DNA of 64,000 nt, taken from the NCBI GenBank assembly GCA_035940775.1, contig DASZEN010000017.1:186001-250000 (forward strand), in the 5' to 3' direction. The notes below the pieces were generated by a model, which ran no database searches, was not told the origin of the DNA, and saw nothing but the letters and a program-made list of their open reading frames with translations. A program made the position numbers and the translations under genes. This DNA comes from DASQYE01 sp035940775. GTDB taxonomy: Bacteria > Acidobacteriota > Blastocatellia > Pyrinomonadales > Pyrinomonadaceae. Shown here piece by piece: positions 41,840 to 51,937 of this stretch; the stretch's first letter is position 1, and each line of letters starts with the position of its first letter.

Positions 41840-44647
41840 CTATCGCCATTCGCCGACGAGCACGAAGGGAGCCCAGTAGAAGGGGGCGCTATATTTTTTA
41901 CCGGCGATCATGCTTTGCTGTGCGGCCTGCTTGGCGGCGACCGCAGACATTCCCGGCCCCGTCAGCATGCGCTTGTAGAGGTCTGTCATCAGGTCGGCGG
42001 TCGAGCGATCCGCGACCGACCACATGGTGACGCCGACGGTCGGCGCGCCCGCGTACATGAAGGCGCGTGTCAGGCCGATGACGCCCTCGCCGCGCTTCTC
42101 TTTACCCAAGCCGGTCTCGCAGGCCGACAGCATGACGAGCGGCGCGCCCAGCTTGAGATTGAAAATCTCGTCGGTTCTGAGGAACCCGTCGCCCGTCTTA
42201 TTGCCGACGAGCGAGAGGACTAAGCCTGTGAACTGCGGTCGCTCGGCATCGAGAAGCCCGTGCGTGGCGACGTGCAGGACGCGATAGTTTTTCAGGTCTT
42301 TGGTCTGGACGTTGGCCTCGCTGGCCTGTAGGTCGAGCCAGATGTCGGCCTGACCGCCGCTGGCGCGCGTCAGCTTGGCGATCTCTTCGGCTTCGGTGCG
42401 CGTCCCCGTCAGACGCGCCAGTTGCAACCCGGTCGCCGGAGTCTGGTTGGCCGGTGTGCCCGCCACGTCCGTCAACGCGCTGGCGAGTCCGAGGCCGCGC
42501 GTGTCGCCGCCCGCCGCCGTCGGTGCGGCAGCGCCTTTGGCGCGCGGGTCGTTCGAGTTGAAGACCGGATCGGCCACCAGAAGGATGTTCTTGCCAGTCG
42601 GCTTGGCCATCTGTTTTCTAATAACGGAAACGACCGAGGCCGACGGCGCATATACGATCTCGTTGGTCTTGACGAGGTAGGGCAGAGACGCATAGTCGCC
42701 TCCGCCGGATGCGCTCACAAGCGCCTCGAACGGCACGTAGTTGAGCGCCCCGTCGGCCACTATCAGCATTCTCTTGTCGCCTACGTCTTTCGCCGCGGGC
42801 TCGACCACAGTTTTGTAGAGCGCGTTCGATGCGGTCGCGAATGCGGCTGCGGCGCTGTTGTCGGGCGCGGCGGCGGCGACGCCCAGGCCCCGCGTCTGAT
42901 TGCCAGCGACATCAATCCCGGCGATGCGCGTGCGAAGACGCGTCGGCACAAGCTGGTTCCGCAACTCAATCGCCTGCTGATCCACGGCAGAGCGCGCGGG
43001 CAGCTTGTAGAGCGAGACTCCGCCCTGCGTCACCGCCCAGAGATATGAGCTTTGATTGCCGAGACTGTATTCCAGAAGCGCAGTCTTGTCGTCGAGAACC
43101 TGCTGCTGGACTTCGGCAAGCGTTAGGGGCTGCGGCAAGGTCAGCGCAGCGTAGCGCGGGCTCGCCGCCCTGATCTGGTTTTCGATGCTGTCGTAATCGG
43201 TCGCCAGTTGATTCAGCTCGGCTTCCAAATCGGAGTTGGATTTCTTGTCAGCATCCGGATTGAGGCTCGCGCCCGTCAGAATCTCTGCGATCTCCTGCTG
43301 GCGATCGAGATTATCCTGTTTGCGCTTCAAAAGGTCTGCGGGCACGCCTTCGGTAATGTTTGCGCCCGCTTCTCCGAGCATGTCCAGGAGCGAGCGTGCG
43401 CGGCTCTGCTCGACGATCTGAAAGGCTTCGGCCGCGTCCGTCAGCGCAGCACCCGTGAGAGGGCCGCTCGCGCCCGCTGCCGTCACCAGTGCGCGCTCCG
43501 CAAGCGCGCTCGCCGCTTCGTCATAGACATCTTTGGTCGTCGCCAGGAAGGTCGAGCGCGACTCGTCCGCGCCGAGGCTCCCCGACCGTATCGCCTCGAT
43601 GGTTTTCAGCGCGTCGCGATAGGCGGCGATGGCGCCTTCTCTGCCCTGTGCGGCCTTCTTCGCGTCCTTCTCCTGCGCGGCCTGACCCCAGCGGCTGCGT
43701 GCCATCCCGCGCTGCGCGGGCCACATCAGATCGGGGCGGTTGTCCTTGCGCGCTCCGTCGGCGGCAGCCGTGAAGAGCTTGATCGCGTCAGCGAAGCGGC
43801 TCTGGCCGAGCGCGACATCGCCGAGGCTCGTGCGCGCCGCGACTCGCCAGCGACGGGATTGGCCGAACTTTCCGTAGATGGGGCTGTCGGCGGCGGCCAG
43901 AGCATTATCGAAATGGGTCTTGGCGGAATCCAGTTGGCCCGTCAGAAAGTCCGCGCGCCCTATCCCTGTCTCGTAGATCGCGTAGAGGATGAACTGGCGA
44001 TACTTTTCTCGCTCTTCCTTGATCGTGTTGGCGACATCGGCGCCGACGGCCGCCGCATTGCTTGCCGTCGAAAGGCTTGGGCCACCCGAGGCTATGCTCT
44101 GCGCGCGACCGAAGAGGCTGCGGCCCTTGCTGGCCTTCTGCTGCACATCCTTGGCCGCATTCGTGTCCGGCTTGGTGACGCTCATCTGCGAATAGGCGCT
44201 GCGCGCCTCGTTGACGTTACCCGAGCGGTAATACATGTCGCCCGTCTTGGCGAGCATCAGATTGGCATTGTAGTTATCAGGGACAGAAGCGTAGGCGGTG
44301 CGCGCCTCCTGGTAATGCTTGAGCGCGACCTCGTACTGGCCCTGACGGCTGTAGAGATCGCCGAGCGCGTCGCTGGCTGCCGCCGTGCCCTTGGCGTCGT
44401 TGGCCTGCTGATAGAGCTTCAGGGCCTGTTCGAGTTGGCCCAGAGCCTGATCGGCCTGGCCGCGCTTCAGGAGCTTGCGCCCCTGTTCGAGAGCGGCGCG
44501 CGCCTGATCCGCCTGCGGCATGATCGCGGCGGCCGCCATTGGCCCGCGCGCCTGTGATACCTGCGCACGAAGCGCGCCGACGTTGAGACTCGTCACGACG
44601 ACGGCACACGACAAAAGATAAGCAAGGGGGCTGGCTTTGAACTTCAT
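41840..44647 (-). CDS. Exported TPR-CHAT domain protein
   Basis: 935 residues from the ATG at 44647 with GGAGG upstream. Signal peptide (KASPLAYLLSCAVVVTSLNV). TPR repeats at about 45-150 and again about 200-330, then a helical linker, and a C-terminal CHAT domain (about 600-935) with the caspase-like pair His796 in HVATHGLLD and Cys843 in LSACETGLG. CHAT proteases are clan CD relatives of caspases. Downstream of the DUF4384 gene and separated from it by a hairpin. Likely a secreted or periplasmic protease or scaffold. Confidence 0.9.
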   Translation of the reverse strand: MKFKASPLAYLLSCAVVVTSLNVGALRAQVSQARGPMAAAAIMPQADQARAALEQGRKLLKRGQADQALGQLEQALKLYQQANDAKGTAAASDALGDLYSRQGQYEVALKHYQEARTAYASVPDNYNANLMLAKTGDMYYRSGNVNEARSAYSQMSVTKPDTNAAKDVQQKASKGRSLFGRAQSIASGGPSLSTASNAAAVGADVANTIKEEREKYRQFILYAIYETGIGRADFLTGQLDSAKTHFDNALAAADSPIYGKFGQSRRWRVAARTSLGDVALGQSRFADAIKLFTAAADGARKDNRPDLMWPAQRGMARSRWGQAAQEKDAKKAAQGREGAIAAYRDALKTIEAIRSGSLGADESRSTFLATTKDVYDEAASALAERALVTAAGASGPLTGAALTDAAEAFQIVEQSRARSLLDMLGEAGANITEGVPADLLKRKQDNLDRQQEIAEILTGASLNPDADKKSNSDLEAELNQLATDYDSIENQIRAASPRYAALTLPQPLTLAEVQQQVLDDKTALLEYSLGNQSSYLWAVTQGGVSLYKLPARSAVDQQAIELRNQLVPTRLRTRIAGIDVAGNQTRGLGVAAAAPDNSAAAAFATASNALYKTVVEPAAKDVGDKRMLIVADGALNYVPFEALVSASGGGDYASLPYLVKTNEIVYAPSASVVSVIRKQMAKPTGKNILLVADPVFNSNDPRAKGAAAPTAAGGDTRGLGLASALTDVAGTPANQTPATGLQLARLTGTRTEAEEIAKLTRASGGQADIWLDLQASEANVQTKDLKNYRVLHVATHGLLDAERPQFTGLVLSLVGNKTGDGFLRTDEIFNLKLGAPLVMLSACETGLGKEKRGEGVIGLTRAFMYAGAPTVGVTMWSVADRSTADLMTDLYKRMLTGPGMSAVAAKQAAQQSMIAGKKYSAPFYWAPFVLVGEWR

Positions 44648-44966
44648 AAGTTCCTCCAAAAAGGGAATGATGACACGAACCGTAAAGAGCCGAAGCTTTC
44701 GTCCTTCTCTCTCTCCAAGACTTAGGCTCTCACCGGGAATCACGAGAATTTCGGCGGACGCCCATCGCTTCTCACCCTTCGCAGGCGGAGAAGCGATGGC
44801 CGTCCGCGCAGTAGAAATCTTGAACGACCGTTAAGGACACAGGCCGCAGACGCCAGGAGCGGGAGGGCGATGCTTCCCGAGCGCCCGCAACCGCGCGCTC
44901 CCCTTACTCCGACCTTGCGGCAGGCATCCTTCCAGTTCTCTCAGACTTGCGGCCCTTGATCCTGCG
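44648..44966. other. Gene-free stretch with an operon-internal hairpin
   Basis: 319 bp between the DUF4384 and CHAT genes. Apart from the hairpin at 44755-44806 I see no gene or clear promoter. Confidence 0.45.
44755..44806 (-). terminator. Long hairpin between DUF4384 and CHAT genes
   Basis: Arms 44755-44773 and 44788-44806 pair at 18 of 19 positions around a 14-nt loop. Probably terminates or attenuates transcription from the DUF4384 gene. Confidence 0.7.
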
Positions 44967-45968
44967 TCACCTGTGAATCAGATCAAGCGCCGTGACGAGT
45001 ACGCCCGTGTTCGATGAAACATTGATGCGAATGACGGACGGCGGAGGCTCGCTCTTCGAGAGTCCGAGGCCCCGCGTCGTCGCCTCGCGCTCGCCGCCCG
45101 TCTGTACCTGGCCGTAGGTCTTGCTCTTGACGACTCTGGCCTGTGCGTTAATGCCCGCTTTGACCTGCGCCCACATCTGGCCGGTCGGACGCCACGGGCA
45201 GCGGTTCTGGTTCCGGCGACAGTAATCCACCAGATCGTCCTCGATGGGCACGCCCGGTATGGGCTCGCGCGTGACGACCATATAGAGACGCTCGGTTCCG
45301 GGCTTGGCATCGAAAGTGAACCAGCGCAGGCGCTCCTCCGCGCCCGTGCTCGCGGGCACTTCGTAGGGGACGTGCGCCTCTACGTAGTTGCCGCCCTCGT
45401 CCAGTTGGGCGTCCGGAAAGATCATCACCGGATCGCCGTTGTCCGTCGTGTTGAAGATATACAGATACCCGTCCGTGTTCGTCTCAAGCGAGACGCGCAC
45501 GCGGTCGCCCGTGCGAAACTCCCTGTCAGGATCGACGCGCACGGCGTCGCCGTTGGGGTCGCGCATGTAGAGCGTATAGCCGAGCCCGATGGGGGCCGTC
45601 GAGACGGTGACGTTCGCAGAACTTTCCGTCGCGCTCTTGGCCGCGTTGGTCTTCGTGCCCGCGCTCACGCTCGCGGTCGTCGTGCTCTTGGTCGTGGTCG
45701 TTCTGCTGCTGCTGCTCGTACTGGTTCTCGCGGGCGGGCGGCGGCGGCGACGCGTTGTAGTAGTAGTGGTGCTGGCTCCGCCGCTGCTGTTGCTGACCGC
45801 CCCGGTTCTGCCGCCAGTGCTGACGCTGGCGCTGACGGAGGCGGTCGCCGGTCTCGTCGTTAGAAACGCGCCGCGCACGCCCTCGTCCTCGTCCTGCGCC
45901 CGCGCGCTGATGGAGACGCCCGCGAAGAGCGCGATCAGAAGGGGGAAAACAAAAATCTTGAAACGCAT
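44967..45968 (-). CDS. Exported DUF4384 protein with low-complexity linker
   Basis: 333 residues from the ATG at 45968. Signal peptide (RFKIFVFPLLIALFAGVSIS, ARAQ end). A Ser/Thr/Arg/Ala-rich low-complexity stretch runs about 45-115. The DUF4384 domain (about 135-250) shows YTLYMRDPNGDAVRVDP, GDRVRVSLETNTDGYLYIFN and DPVMIFPD. Two Cys (YCRRNQNRCPW) follow. Function unknown; the same domain type occurs at the end of the kinase upstream, so the two may share a ligand or partner. Confidence 0.85.
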   Translation of the reverse strand: MRFKIFVFPLLIALFAGVSISARAQDEDEGVRGAFLTTRPATASVSASVSTGGRTGAVSNSSGGASTTTTTTRRRRRPPARTSTSSSSRTTTTKSTTTASVSAGTKTNAAKSATESSANVTVSTAPIGLGYTLYMRDPNGDAVRVDPDREFRTGDRVRVSLETNTDGYLYIFNTTDNGDPVMIFPDAQLDEGGNYVEAHVPYEVPASTGAEERLRWFTFDAKPGTERLYMVVTREPIPGVPIEDDLVDYCRRNQNRCPWRPTGQMWAQVKAGINAQARVVKSKTYGQVQTGGEREATTRGLGLSKSEPPPSVIRINVSSNTGVLVTALDLIHR

Positions 45969-46056
45969 GGGATGACTCCTAAATGAATTTGAATGGAGAA
46001 AGAGCGTTTTCGCCATTCGTGTTTGTTAGATTGACGGCCCCGGCGACGCGAGCATG

Positions 46057-48219
46057 CTATTTGTGCTCGATGCGTATGTCAAAGACAACGGGCTCGCCCT
46101 TGGCTTTTGCCGGAGGCACTTTGACAGACACCATTGGATCAGCACCATTGGAGACGTCGGTCGAAGGCGCATTTGCCTTATGCTGATCGCGAAATTGCTC
46201 AAACTCGGATTGTTCCTCCTCCGAGAGGGCGCTTCCGGCCTCGTCGTTGAGAAAAGCGGGCGACGCCAGCGGCGTCGGCGAAAAGATGATCGTCCAGTAT
46301 TCCGTGCCCGCCGTCTTGTCAAGCTGAATCCAGTTGTCAGCGCCGTCCGGAAAAGCGAAATCGCCGTTTGCGCTGACCTCGTTGGTATCGACGCCCGACA
46401 CCTCTATGGGCTTGGCCGTCAGGAAGGTGGTCGGCACGTTCCTGTCGCCGGGGCCGACGATGTACAGGTAGCCGTCCTCGCGCGGCGTCAGGTGAAACTT
46501 GAACTTCTGGCCCGAAGCGAGCGGGACGACGCCCGCGACACGCGTGCCCTGACCGCCCTCTGCCGAGGCGACTTCCAGCCAGTAACGCATCGTCTCGGTC
46601 GCAACGTTCGGCTCGCTCGTCTCCTTACCAGTCCCCGAAGGCACGTTCGTCTTAGTCTCAGTCCCGGTGACGGGTTTCTCCTCAGACATGCGACTCCAGA
46701 GCAGGAGACCGCCGCCGACGCCGACCAGCAGAAGCAGACCGAGCACGCCCGCGATGATCGGAATGACGGGCGAGCGGCCCTTTGCGGCCGCCCCCGGCCC
46801 ACTCGGCGCATAAGAAGGCGTCTGATTGTAAGAGGGCGTCTGTGCATAGGAAACGGGCTGTACGGGCGCCGAACTCGCATTGAGAGCGGACGGGTTGGTT
46901 GCAATCGTCGGCATCGGCGGCGCGTTCTGACGCGTATGTGGAGCCGGAGCGGAGCCCTGCTGCCCGACGGGCGGCGCGGGCGGGCGGGCGGCGCTCGGCG
47001 GCTGCGTGTGCACGGACGGGGCGGAAGACGATTGCGCGCCCGCGTCCGGCCTCAGCGGCGGCGCATCAATGGTCAGGATGGTCGGGTTGATGTCCGCGCC
47101 CGTATTGCGCGCTTCGGCGATGTCGGTCGCAAACGGCGGCGGCTGGCCGCTTCCTCCTCCCTGGCTGATGCCGGTCGGCGTTGTCGAGGAGCCCGTAGCT
47201 TGCGGCTGTTGGCCCACGCCCGAAGCGCCCAGAGCGGGCATCAACCCGGCTTCGGCCAGCGCCGCGTACAACTCGCTCGCCACCTCACCGGCCGTCGCCT
47301 GCCTGCCGCTGCGGTCTTTCGACATCGCGCGCGCGATGGAGCGGCTGAACCTTTCGGGCACATCCGGCATAAACTCGTGTAAGGGCTGCGGCATGACCGA
47401 GACGTGCTCGCGCCGCAGCTCTTGCAGCGTCCTTCCCATGAAGGGCTTTCGGCCCGCGATCAACTCGTAGAAGACCGCGCCCAGACTGTAGATGTCGGCG
47501 CGCCCGTCTACCTCCGTGCCGCCGTCGTCCGGGACTTCGCCCCACTGCTCCGGCGACATGTAGTAGGGCGTGCCGAGAACCTGCCCGGCGACCGTGAGCG
47601 CCGTCGTGCCGCTCGCCTCAGAGCCCGCCACCTCGCTGATCTTGGCGATGCCCAGATCGAGCAGCTTGACCTGTGGCTGGCCGCCGTCGGTCGGTTTCCC
47701 GAGCATGATATTTTCCGGTTTGAGGTCGCGATGCACGACGCCCTGCGCATGAGCCGCGTTGAGCACGCTCATCACGGGCTCAAGCGCGGCGAAGGCTTCG
47801 GCCGGAGTGAAACGCTTGCGCGCCTTCAACTCGGCGTCCAGCGTGTGGCCCTCGACGTATTCCATGACCATGTAGATCAGGCCGTCGGCGGTGGTACGCA
47901 GGTCGTAGACGGTAACGGCGTTCGGGTGGCGAAAGCGGCGCGCCGCCTGGCCTTCGCGGCGAAAACGGCGCAGCCATTCGGCGTTGTTGCGCATCTGCGG
48001 CGGCAGGACTTTGATCGCCACGCGGTCGCCCAAAAGGATGTGGCGCGCGCGATAGACAGCGCCCATGCCACCCTTGCCGAGCATCTGTTCGACGTGATAC
48101 TGGCCGTCGAGGACGGAATCTACGATGCTGGTCGGATCGTTTTCGAGCACTTCGCCGTCGGTGGCGCAAAAGCTCGTCTCGTCTTCATATTTCGCGTTAC
48201 AGACCGGACAATACTTCAT
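46057..48219 (-). CDS. Membrane Ser/Thr protein kinase with extracytoplasmic DUF4384-like domain
   Basis: 720 residues. Zinc-ribbon-like start (CPVCNAKYEDETSFC), then a PknB-type kinase (about 40-310): GKGGMG (48-53), Lys70, HRDLKPEN (163-170), DLG at 188-190 in place of DFG, GTPYYMSPEQ. A Pro/Ser-rich juxtamembrane linker leads to one membrane helix (about 485-508) and an outer domain with FHLTPREDGYLYIVGPGD, akin to DUF4384. First of the group kinase-DUF4384-CHAT; a signalling cascade is plausible but inferred. Confidence 0.92.
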   Translation of the reverse strand: MKYCPVCNAKYEDETSFCATDGEVLENDPTSIVDSVLDGQYHVEQMLGKGGMGAVYRARHILLGDRVAIKVLPPQMRNNAEWLRRFRREGQAARRFRHPNAVTVYDLRTTADGLIYMVMEYVEGHTLDAELKARKRFTPAEAFAALEPVMSVLNAAHAQGVVHRDLKPENIMLGKPTDGGQPQVKLLDLGIAKISEVAGSEASGTTALTVAGQVLGTPYYMSPEQWGEVPDDGGTEVDGRADIYSLGAVFYELIAGRKPFMGRTLQELRREHVSVMPQPLHEFMPDVPERFSRSIARAMSKDRSGRQATAGEVASELYAALAEAGLMPALGASGVGQQPQATGSSTTPTGISQGGGSGQPPPFATDIAEARNTGADINPTILTIDAPPLRPDAGAQSSSAPSVHTQPPSAARPPAPPVGQQGSAPAPHTRQNAPPMPTIATNPSALNASSAPVQPVSYAQTPSYNQTPSYAPSGPGAAAKGRSPVIPIIAGVLGLLLLVGVGGGLLLWSRMSEEKPVTGTETKTNVPSGTGKETSEPNVATETMRYWLEVASAEGGQGTRVAGVVPLASGQKFKFHLTPREDGYLYIVGPGDRNVPTTFLTAKPIEVSGVDTNEVSANGDFAFPDGADNWIQLDKTAGTEYWTIIFSPTPLASPAFLNDEAGSALSEEEQSEFEQFRDQHKANAPSTDVSNGADPMVSVKVPPAKAKGEPVVFDIRIEHK

Positions 48220-48502
48220 GTAATTATTTGCAAGCTGTAATGATTTCGCCGGAGCATCAACAGTGGATGGCCCGCTCGGACCGGATTTTAAAATTGCGAG
48301 TTACAAATTCTCTGCTTTCAACGCGACGGGCGCGGTTGCTCCCCTTGTGGAGGTGTCTTTAATGACAGGGGCGTAGTTTACCATGCACAGCCCCCGCGAT
48401 TCGACCTATTTCCGTAACCCCGCCTGCGCGAAGGGATTTCCCTTCACCCCGCAAGGGCGACGGAGCCGGTCACCGTCATTTGCGAACCGGCGGGGCCTCC
48501 TC

Positions 48503-50674
48503 CTAAGTGTAAATCTTCTCGGCATATTCACGAACCATGCGGTCGCTGTTAAAGGCTGGCGCGAGCGTCTCAATCGAGCGCTTCATCATCGCCACCCACC
48601 GATGAGGGATGCGGTCGGCCTCGCGCTCGTAGTAGAGCGGCACGACCTCGTGTTCGAGCGCATAATAGAGCGATTCGGCATCGCGCTCGTCCACGGCCTC
48701 AACCACCTGGTCTTCGCTCAGGTCGCCGATGGCGAAGCCGTTCGTGCCGTCGTAGCCTTCGAGCCACCACCCGTCCAGGATGGATAGATTCAAACCGCCG
48801 TTCATCGCCACCTTTTCGCCGCTCGTGCCAGAGGCTTCCAGCGGACGGCGCGGTACGTTGAGCCACACGTCAACGGATTGCACTAGCTGGCGCGCGATCT
48901 CCTGGTCGTAGTCTTGCAGGAAGACGGCGCGATGACGCACGAGCGGGTCATACTTCCATAATGCAAGCTGCTGTAGAATGAACTTCGCGCCCTGATCTTG
49001 CGGATGCGCTTTGCCCGCGAAGACGAATTGCACGGGCCGGTGCGCGTCGTTGATTAAACGGAGCAGTCGATGCGGGTCTGTCAGAAGCAGGCTCCACCGT
49101 TTATAGCCAGCCACGCGCCGCGCGAAACCTATGATGAGCGCCTCGGGGTCGAACATCGTGCGCGCCGCCTCCGTGTACTCCATGCTCTCGCTGCGGTTGA
49201 GACGCGCGTGAAAGGAGCGGTGGCGAATGAAGGCGACGAGGCGCTGCTTCTGTAAGAGATGAACGCGCCATAATTCCTCGTCAGAGATTTTCCTCACCCC
49301 TTCACTCCAGCCCTCATGGTCGCTCATGCGCTCTTGCCAGTCAGGGCCCATGTGCGACTCGAAGAGGGCGCGCAGCAGCGGCGAAATCCAGGTCGGCGCA
49401 TGGACGCCGTTGGTTACGGAGGTGATCGGAATCTCGGCTATGGAGGGGCGCTCGGGCCACATCTCCTGCCACAAAGCGCGCGACACTTCGCCGTGCTTGC
49501 GACTGACGCCGTTCGTCGAGCGGCACATCCTGATCGCAAGCGGAGTCAAGCCGTAGGCTTCTCCTTCGTCGCCCGTGTGCACACGCCCCATATTCAAGAA
49601 CTGTTCATGCGAGAGCTTGAGCGATTGCTCAAAAGAGGTGCCGAAACACTTCTCGACGAGCGCGGGCTCAAACTCGTCGTTACCGGCGGCGACCGGCGTA
49701 TGCGTGGTGAAAACGCAGCGCTCGCGCACAGCGGCTCGCGCATCCTCAAAACTCAGCTCAGGGTTCGATCCGATGAGTTCGCGCGCCAGCTCCAGCGTGA
49801 GAAAGGCGGAGTGGCCTTCGTTCAAATGAAAGACTCGGGGCTCGATGCCGAGCGCGCGCAAGAGGCGCACGCCGCCGATTCCCAGCATCATCTCCTGAAC
49901 GATGCGCGTCTCGCGGTCGCCGCCGTAGAGGTGGCCCGTCACCAATCTATCGGTCTCCTCGTTCTCCGGGATGTTGGTGTCCAGCAGGTAAAGAGAGACG
50001 CGCCCGACGCCCACGCGCCAGGCTTGCGCGCGCACCGTGCGCCCGCGCATCGAGACCTCTACGACGATTGCCGAGCCCGCTTCGTCCAACACCTGTCTGA
50101 TTGGAAGCTGCGAGGGCTGCGTCTCGCCGTAGTGCTCTTCCTGCCAGCCGTCGCGCCGTAAGCGCTGGCGGAAATAGCCGTAGCGATAGAGCAGTCCGAC
50201 GGCGACCAGCGGCAGTCGAAGATCGCTGGCGCTCTTCAAATGATCGCCCGCGAGCATGCCGAGGCCGCCCGAATAGAGCGGCAGAGAATTGTGCACGCCG
50301 TATTCGGCGCAGAAATAGGCGACACTGCTCTGCACCGCGAGTCCATTTTTGTCGTCCGTTCGCCACGGCCGCTGGTCGGCCATGTATTCGTCAAAGCTTT
50401 CGGCGAGACGGCGCACGCGCTCGCCGTAAACCGGATCGGTCGCCATCTGCATCAGGCGAAACTCCGACACCTCGCTGAGCAGGCGGCGCGGATTGTGCTC
50501 GCACTCTTCCCAGACCGACGGGTCGAGGTCGCGAAAGACGGCTGCGCCGTCGCGCGCCCAGCTCCACCAGTAATTCCATGCCAGCCGCTCCAGAGGACGC
50601 AAGGGCAGCGGCAAATCTCTTCCGGAAGTTCTCACACCCGTATGCTCGATCTCTTCAGTTAATTGAACCATCAA
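48503..50674 (-). CDS. glgP: Alpha-glucan (glycogen) phosphorylase
   Basis: 723 residues; the short-type alpha-glucan phosphorylase family. It releases glucose-1-phosphate from glycogen or maltodextrin using pyridoxal phosphate. Visible: YFCAEYGVHNSLPLYSGGLG, FHLNEGHSAF, TTHTPVAAGND, ITSVTNGVHAPTW, and the cofactor loop EASGTSGEKVAMNGGL with the Lys. The downstream gene of a two-gene operon, 17 bp after the macrodomain gene. Confidence 0.95.
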   Translation of the reverse strand: MMVQLTEEIEHTGVRTSGRDLPLPLRPLERLAWNYWWSWARDGAAVFRDLDPSVWEECEHNPRRLLSEVSEFRLMQMATDPVYGERVRRLAESFDEYMADQRPWRTDDKNGLAVQSSVAYFCAEYGVHNSLPLYSGGLGMLAGDHLKSASDLRLPLVAVGLLYRYGYFRQRLRRDGWQEEHYGETQPSQLPIRQVLDEAGSAIVVEVSMRGRTVRAQAWRVGVGRVSLYLLDTNIPENEETDRLVTGHLYGGDRETRIVQEMMLGIGGVRLLRALGIEPRVFHLNEGHSAFLTLELARELIGSNPELSFEDARAAVRERCVFTTHTPVAAGNDEFEPALVEKCFGTSFEQSLKLSHEQFLNMGRVHTGDEGEAYGLTPLAIRMCRSTNGVSRKHGEVSRALWQEMWPERPSIAEIPITSVTNGVHAPTWISPLLRALFESHMGPDWQERMSDHEGWSEGVRKISDEELWRVHLLQKQRLVAFIRHRSFHARLNRSESMEYTEAARTMFDPEALIIGFARRVAGYKRWSLLLTDPHRLLRLINDAHRPVQFVFAGKAHPQDQGAKFILQQLALWKYDPLVRHRAVFLQDYDQEIARQLVQSVDVWLNVPRRPLEASGTSGEKVAMNGGLNLSILDGWWLEGYDGTNGFAIGDLSEDQVVEAVDERDAESLYYALEHEVVPLYYEREADRIPHRWVAMMKRSIETLAPAFNSDRMVREYAEKIYT

Positions 50675-50690
50675 TCTCCATCCTGCAATA

Positions 50691-51257
50691 TCAGCGCACG
50701 CCGAATCTGTGGTGTTTCAAAAAAGCCTTCACGTCGCCCGACGAAAAAAATATCAGGCGAATCTCACGGACGCTCTCTGCATCGTGCCCGAGGTATCGCT
50801 CGATGGCTTGTGAAGCGACCGGCGCGGCCTCGGCGCGCGGGTAGCCGAACGCGCCTGTTGAGATGGCCGGAAAAGCGACCGAAGCGAGCCCGTGACGGGC
50901 CGCGAGCTTGAGCGAGTTTTGATAACAACTCGCCAGCAGTTGCGGCTCGCGCCCCTGGTGCTGGCCATAGACGGGCCCGACCGTATGTATCACATGACGC
51001 GCCGGAAGGTTTCCGCCCGTCGTAATGACGGCCTCGCCCGTGGGCAAGCCCTTCGGGTACCGCGTCCGGCGAATCTCCAAACACTCTTCCAAAAGGGCCG
51101 CGCCCGCCGCGCGGTGAATCGCGCCGTCAACGCCGCCGCCGCCCATCAAGCTTGAGTCGGCGGCATTAACTATCGCGTCCACGTCCTGGCGCGTAATGTC
51201 GCCCTGAAGGACGAGGACGCGTCCATCCAGAAAAGCATGTGCTTGTGCTTCAACCAC
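50691..51257 (-). CDS. Macrodomain ADP-ribose hydrolase
   Basis: 188 residues. Macro (MacroD/YmdB-type) fold: DAIVNAADSSLMGGGGVDGAIHRAAG, the catalytic-loop Asn/Asp residues, GNLPARHVIHTVGPV and PAISTGAFGYP. Removes ADP-ribose from acetyl-ADP-ribose, proteins or nucleic acids. Upstream partner of glgP with a 17-bp gap, which is a curious pairing, possibly linking NAD+ metabolism to carbon storage. Confidence 0.93.
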   Translation of the reverse strand: MVEAQAHAFLDGRVLVLQGDITRQDVDAIVNAADSSLMGGGGVDGAIHRAAGAALLEECLEIRRTRYPKGLPTGEAVITTGGNLPARHVIHTVGPVYGQHQGREPQLLASCYQNSLKLAARHGLASVAFPAISTGAFGYPRAEAAPVASQAIERYLGHDAESVREIRLIFFSSGDVKAFLKHHRFGVR

Positions 51258-51336
51258 TCTTTAAAGAAAGGAGCGAGCGACGCGAGGGATGAGAGATAAG
51301 ATTTTCGCGTCTGTCCCCCGGGGGTCGCCTCCTCGC

Positions 51337-51684
51337 TCATTCCTGAATATCCGCCTCGACGCGCGGCTCGACCGTAATCTCGTCGAACATATCCATGCGG
51401 CGCAGAGCCTCCGCAACGCCCCTGGCCTTATGTTCCGTGAGCGGGTGCTCCGGGTCGCTGCTTGCGATCTCGAAAAGGCGCTCGTCGAGCATCAACACGC
51501 CGAGCGAGCCGAGCGCAACGCCGGGCGCGACCTCTATCTCGCCCATATTATGGATGCGAAAGCGCCCCGTCTGCTCGACCCAGTCTTCGATGAAGGGATC
51601 GCGCAGGGCATGTTCGGCTTCCGATTCGGAGAGGTAAGCACCTTCAACGATGAGACAGTACTCAGATCCGCTTTTCGTCTTCAT
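51337..51684 (-). CDS. Unknown 115-residue protein
   Basis: Start at ATG 51684 (the frame is open 19 codons further but lacks a better start). Acidic, with strand-rich start (SEYCLIVEGAYLS) and helical end. Contains HNMGEIEVAPGVALG in the middle. No family recognised. Just upstream (about 80 bp) of the macrodomain-glgP operon on the same strand. Confidence 0.55.
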   Translation of the reverse strand: MKTKSGSEYCLIVEGAYLSESEAEHALRDPFIEDWVEQTGRFRIHNMGEIEVAPGVALGSLGVLMLDERLFEIASSDPEHPLTEHKARGVAEALRRMDMFDEITVEPRVEADIQE

Positions 51685-51825
51685 GGCGTGAGCCAGGAAT
51701 GCGACTCCGGCAGTCGATAAAAGTGTTACTGGTGCGCGCACGAAACCCGGATTTTACCATTGCCGGGCGGCGAGCGCCATAGCCCGCCCGTGTGAGCACA
51801 AAATCGGTCGGGTCGGAAATAAAGA

Positions 51826-51860
51826 GGCTGCCGGAAGATTACGGAAATCTTCCGGCAGCC
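51826..51860 (-). terminator. Perfect hairpin terminator after the VWFA gene
   Basis: 15-bp perfect arms 51826-51840 and 51846-51860, loop ACGGA, A-rich to the left (U-rich for leftward transcription). Confidence 0.8.
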
Positions 51861-51937
51861 CTTCAAGCGTTCAGATTGTTTCGCCGACCGAAGCATCGGT
51901 CGGCATGGCGTTTGCGCTGCGCCAGCTAAACGCGGCG

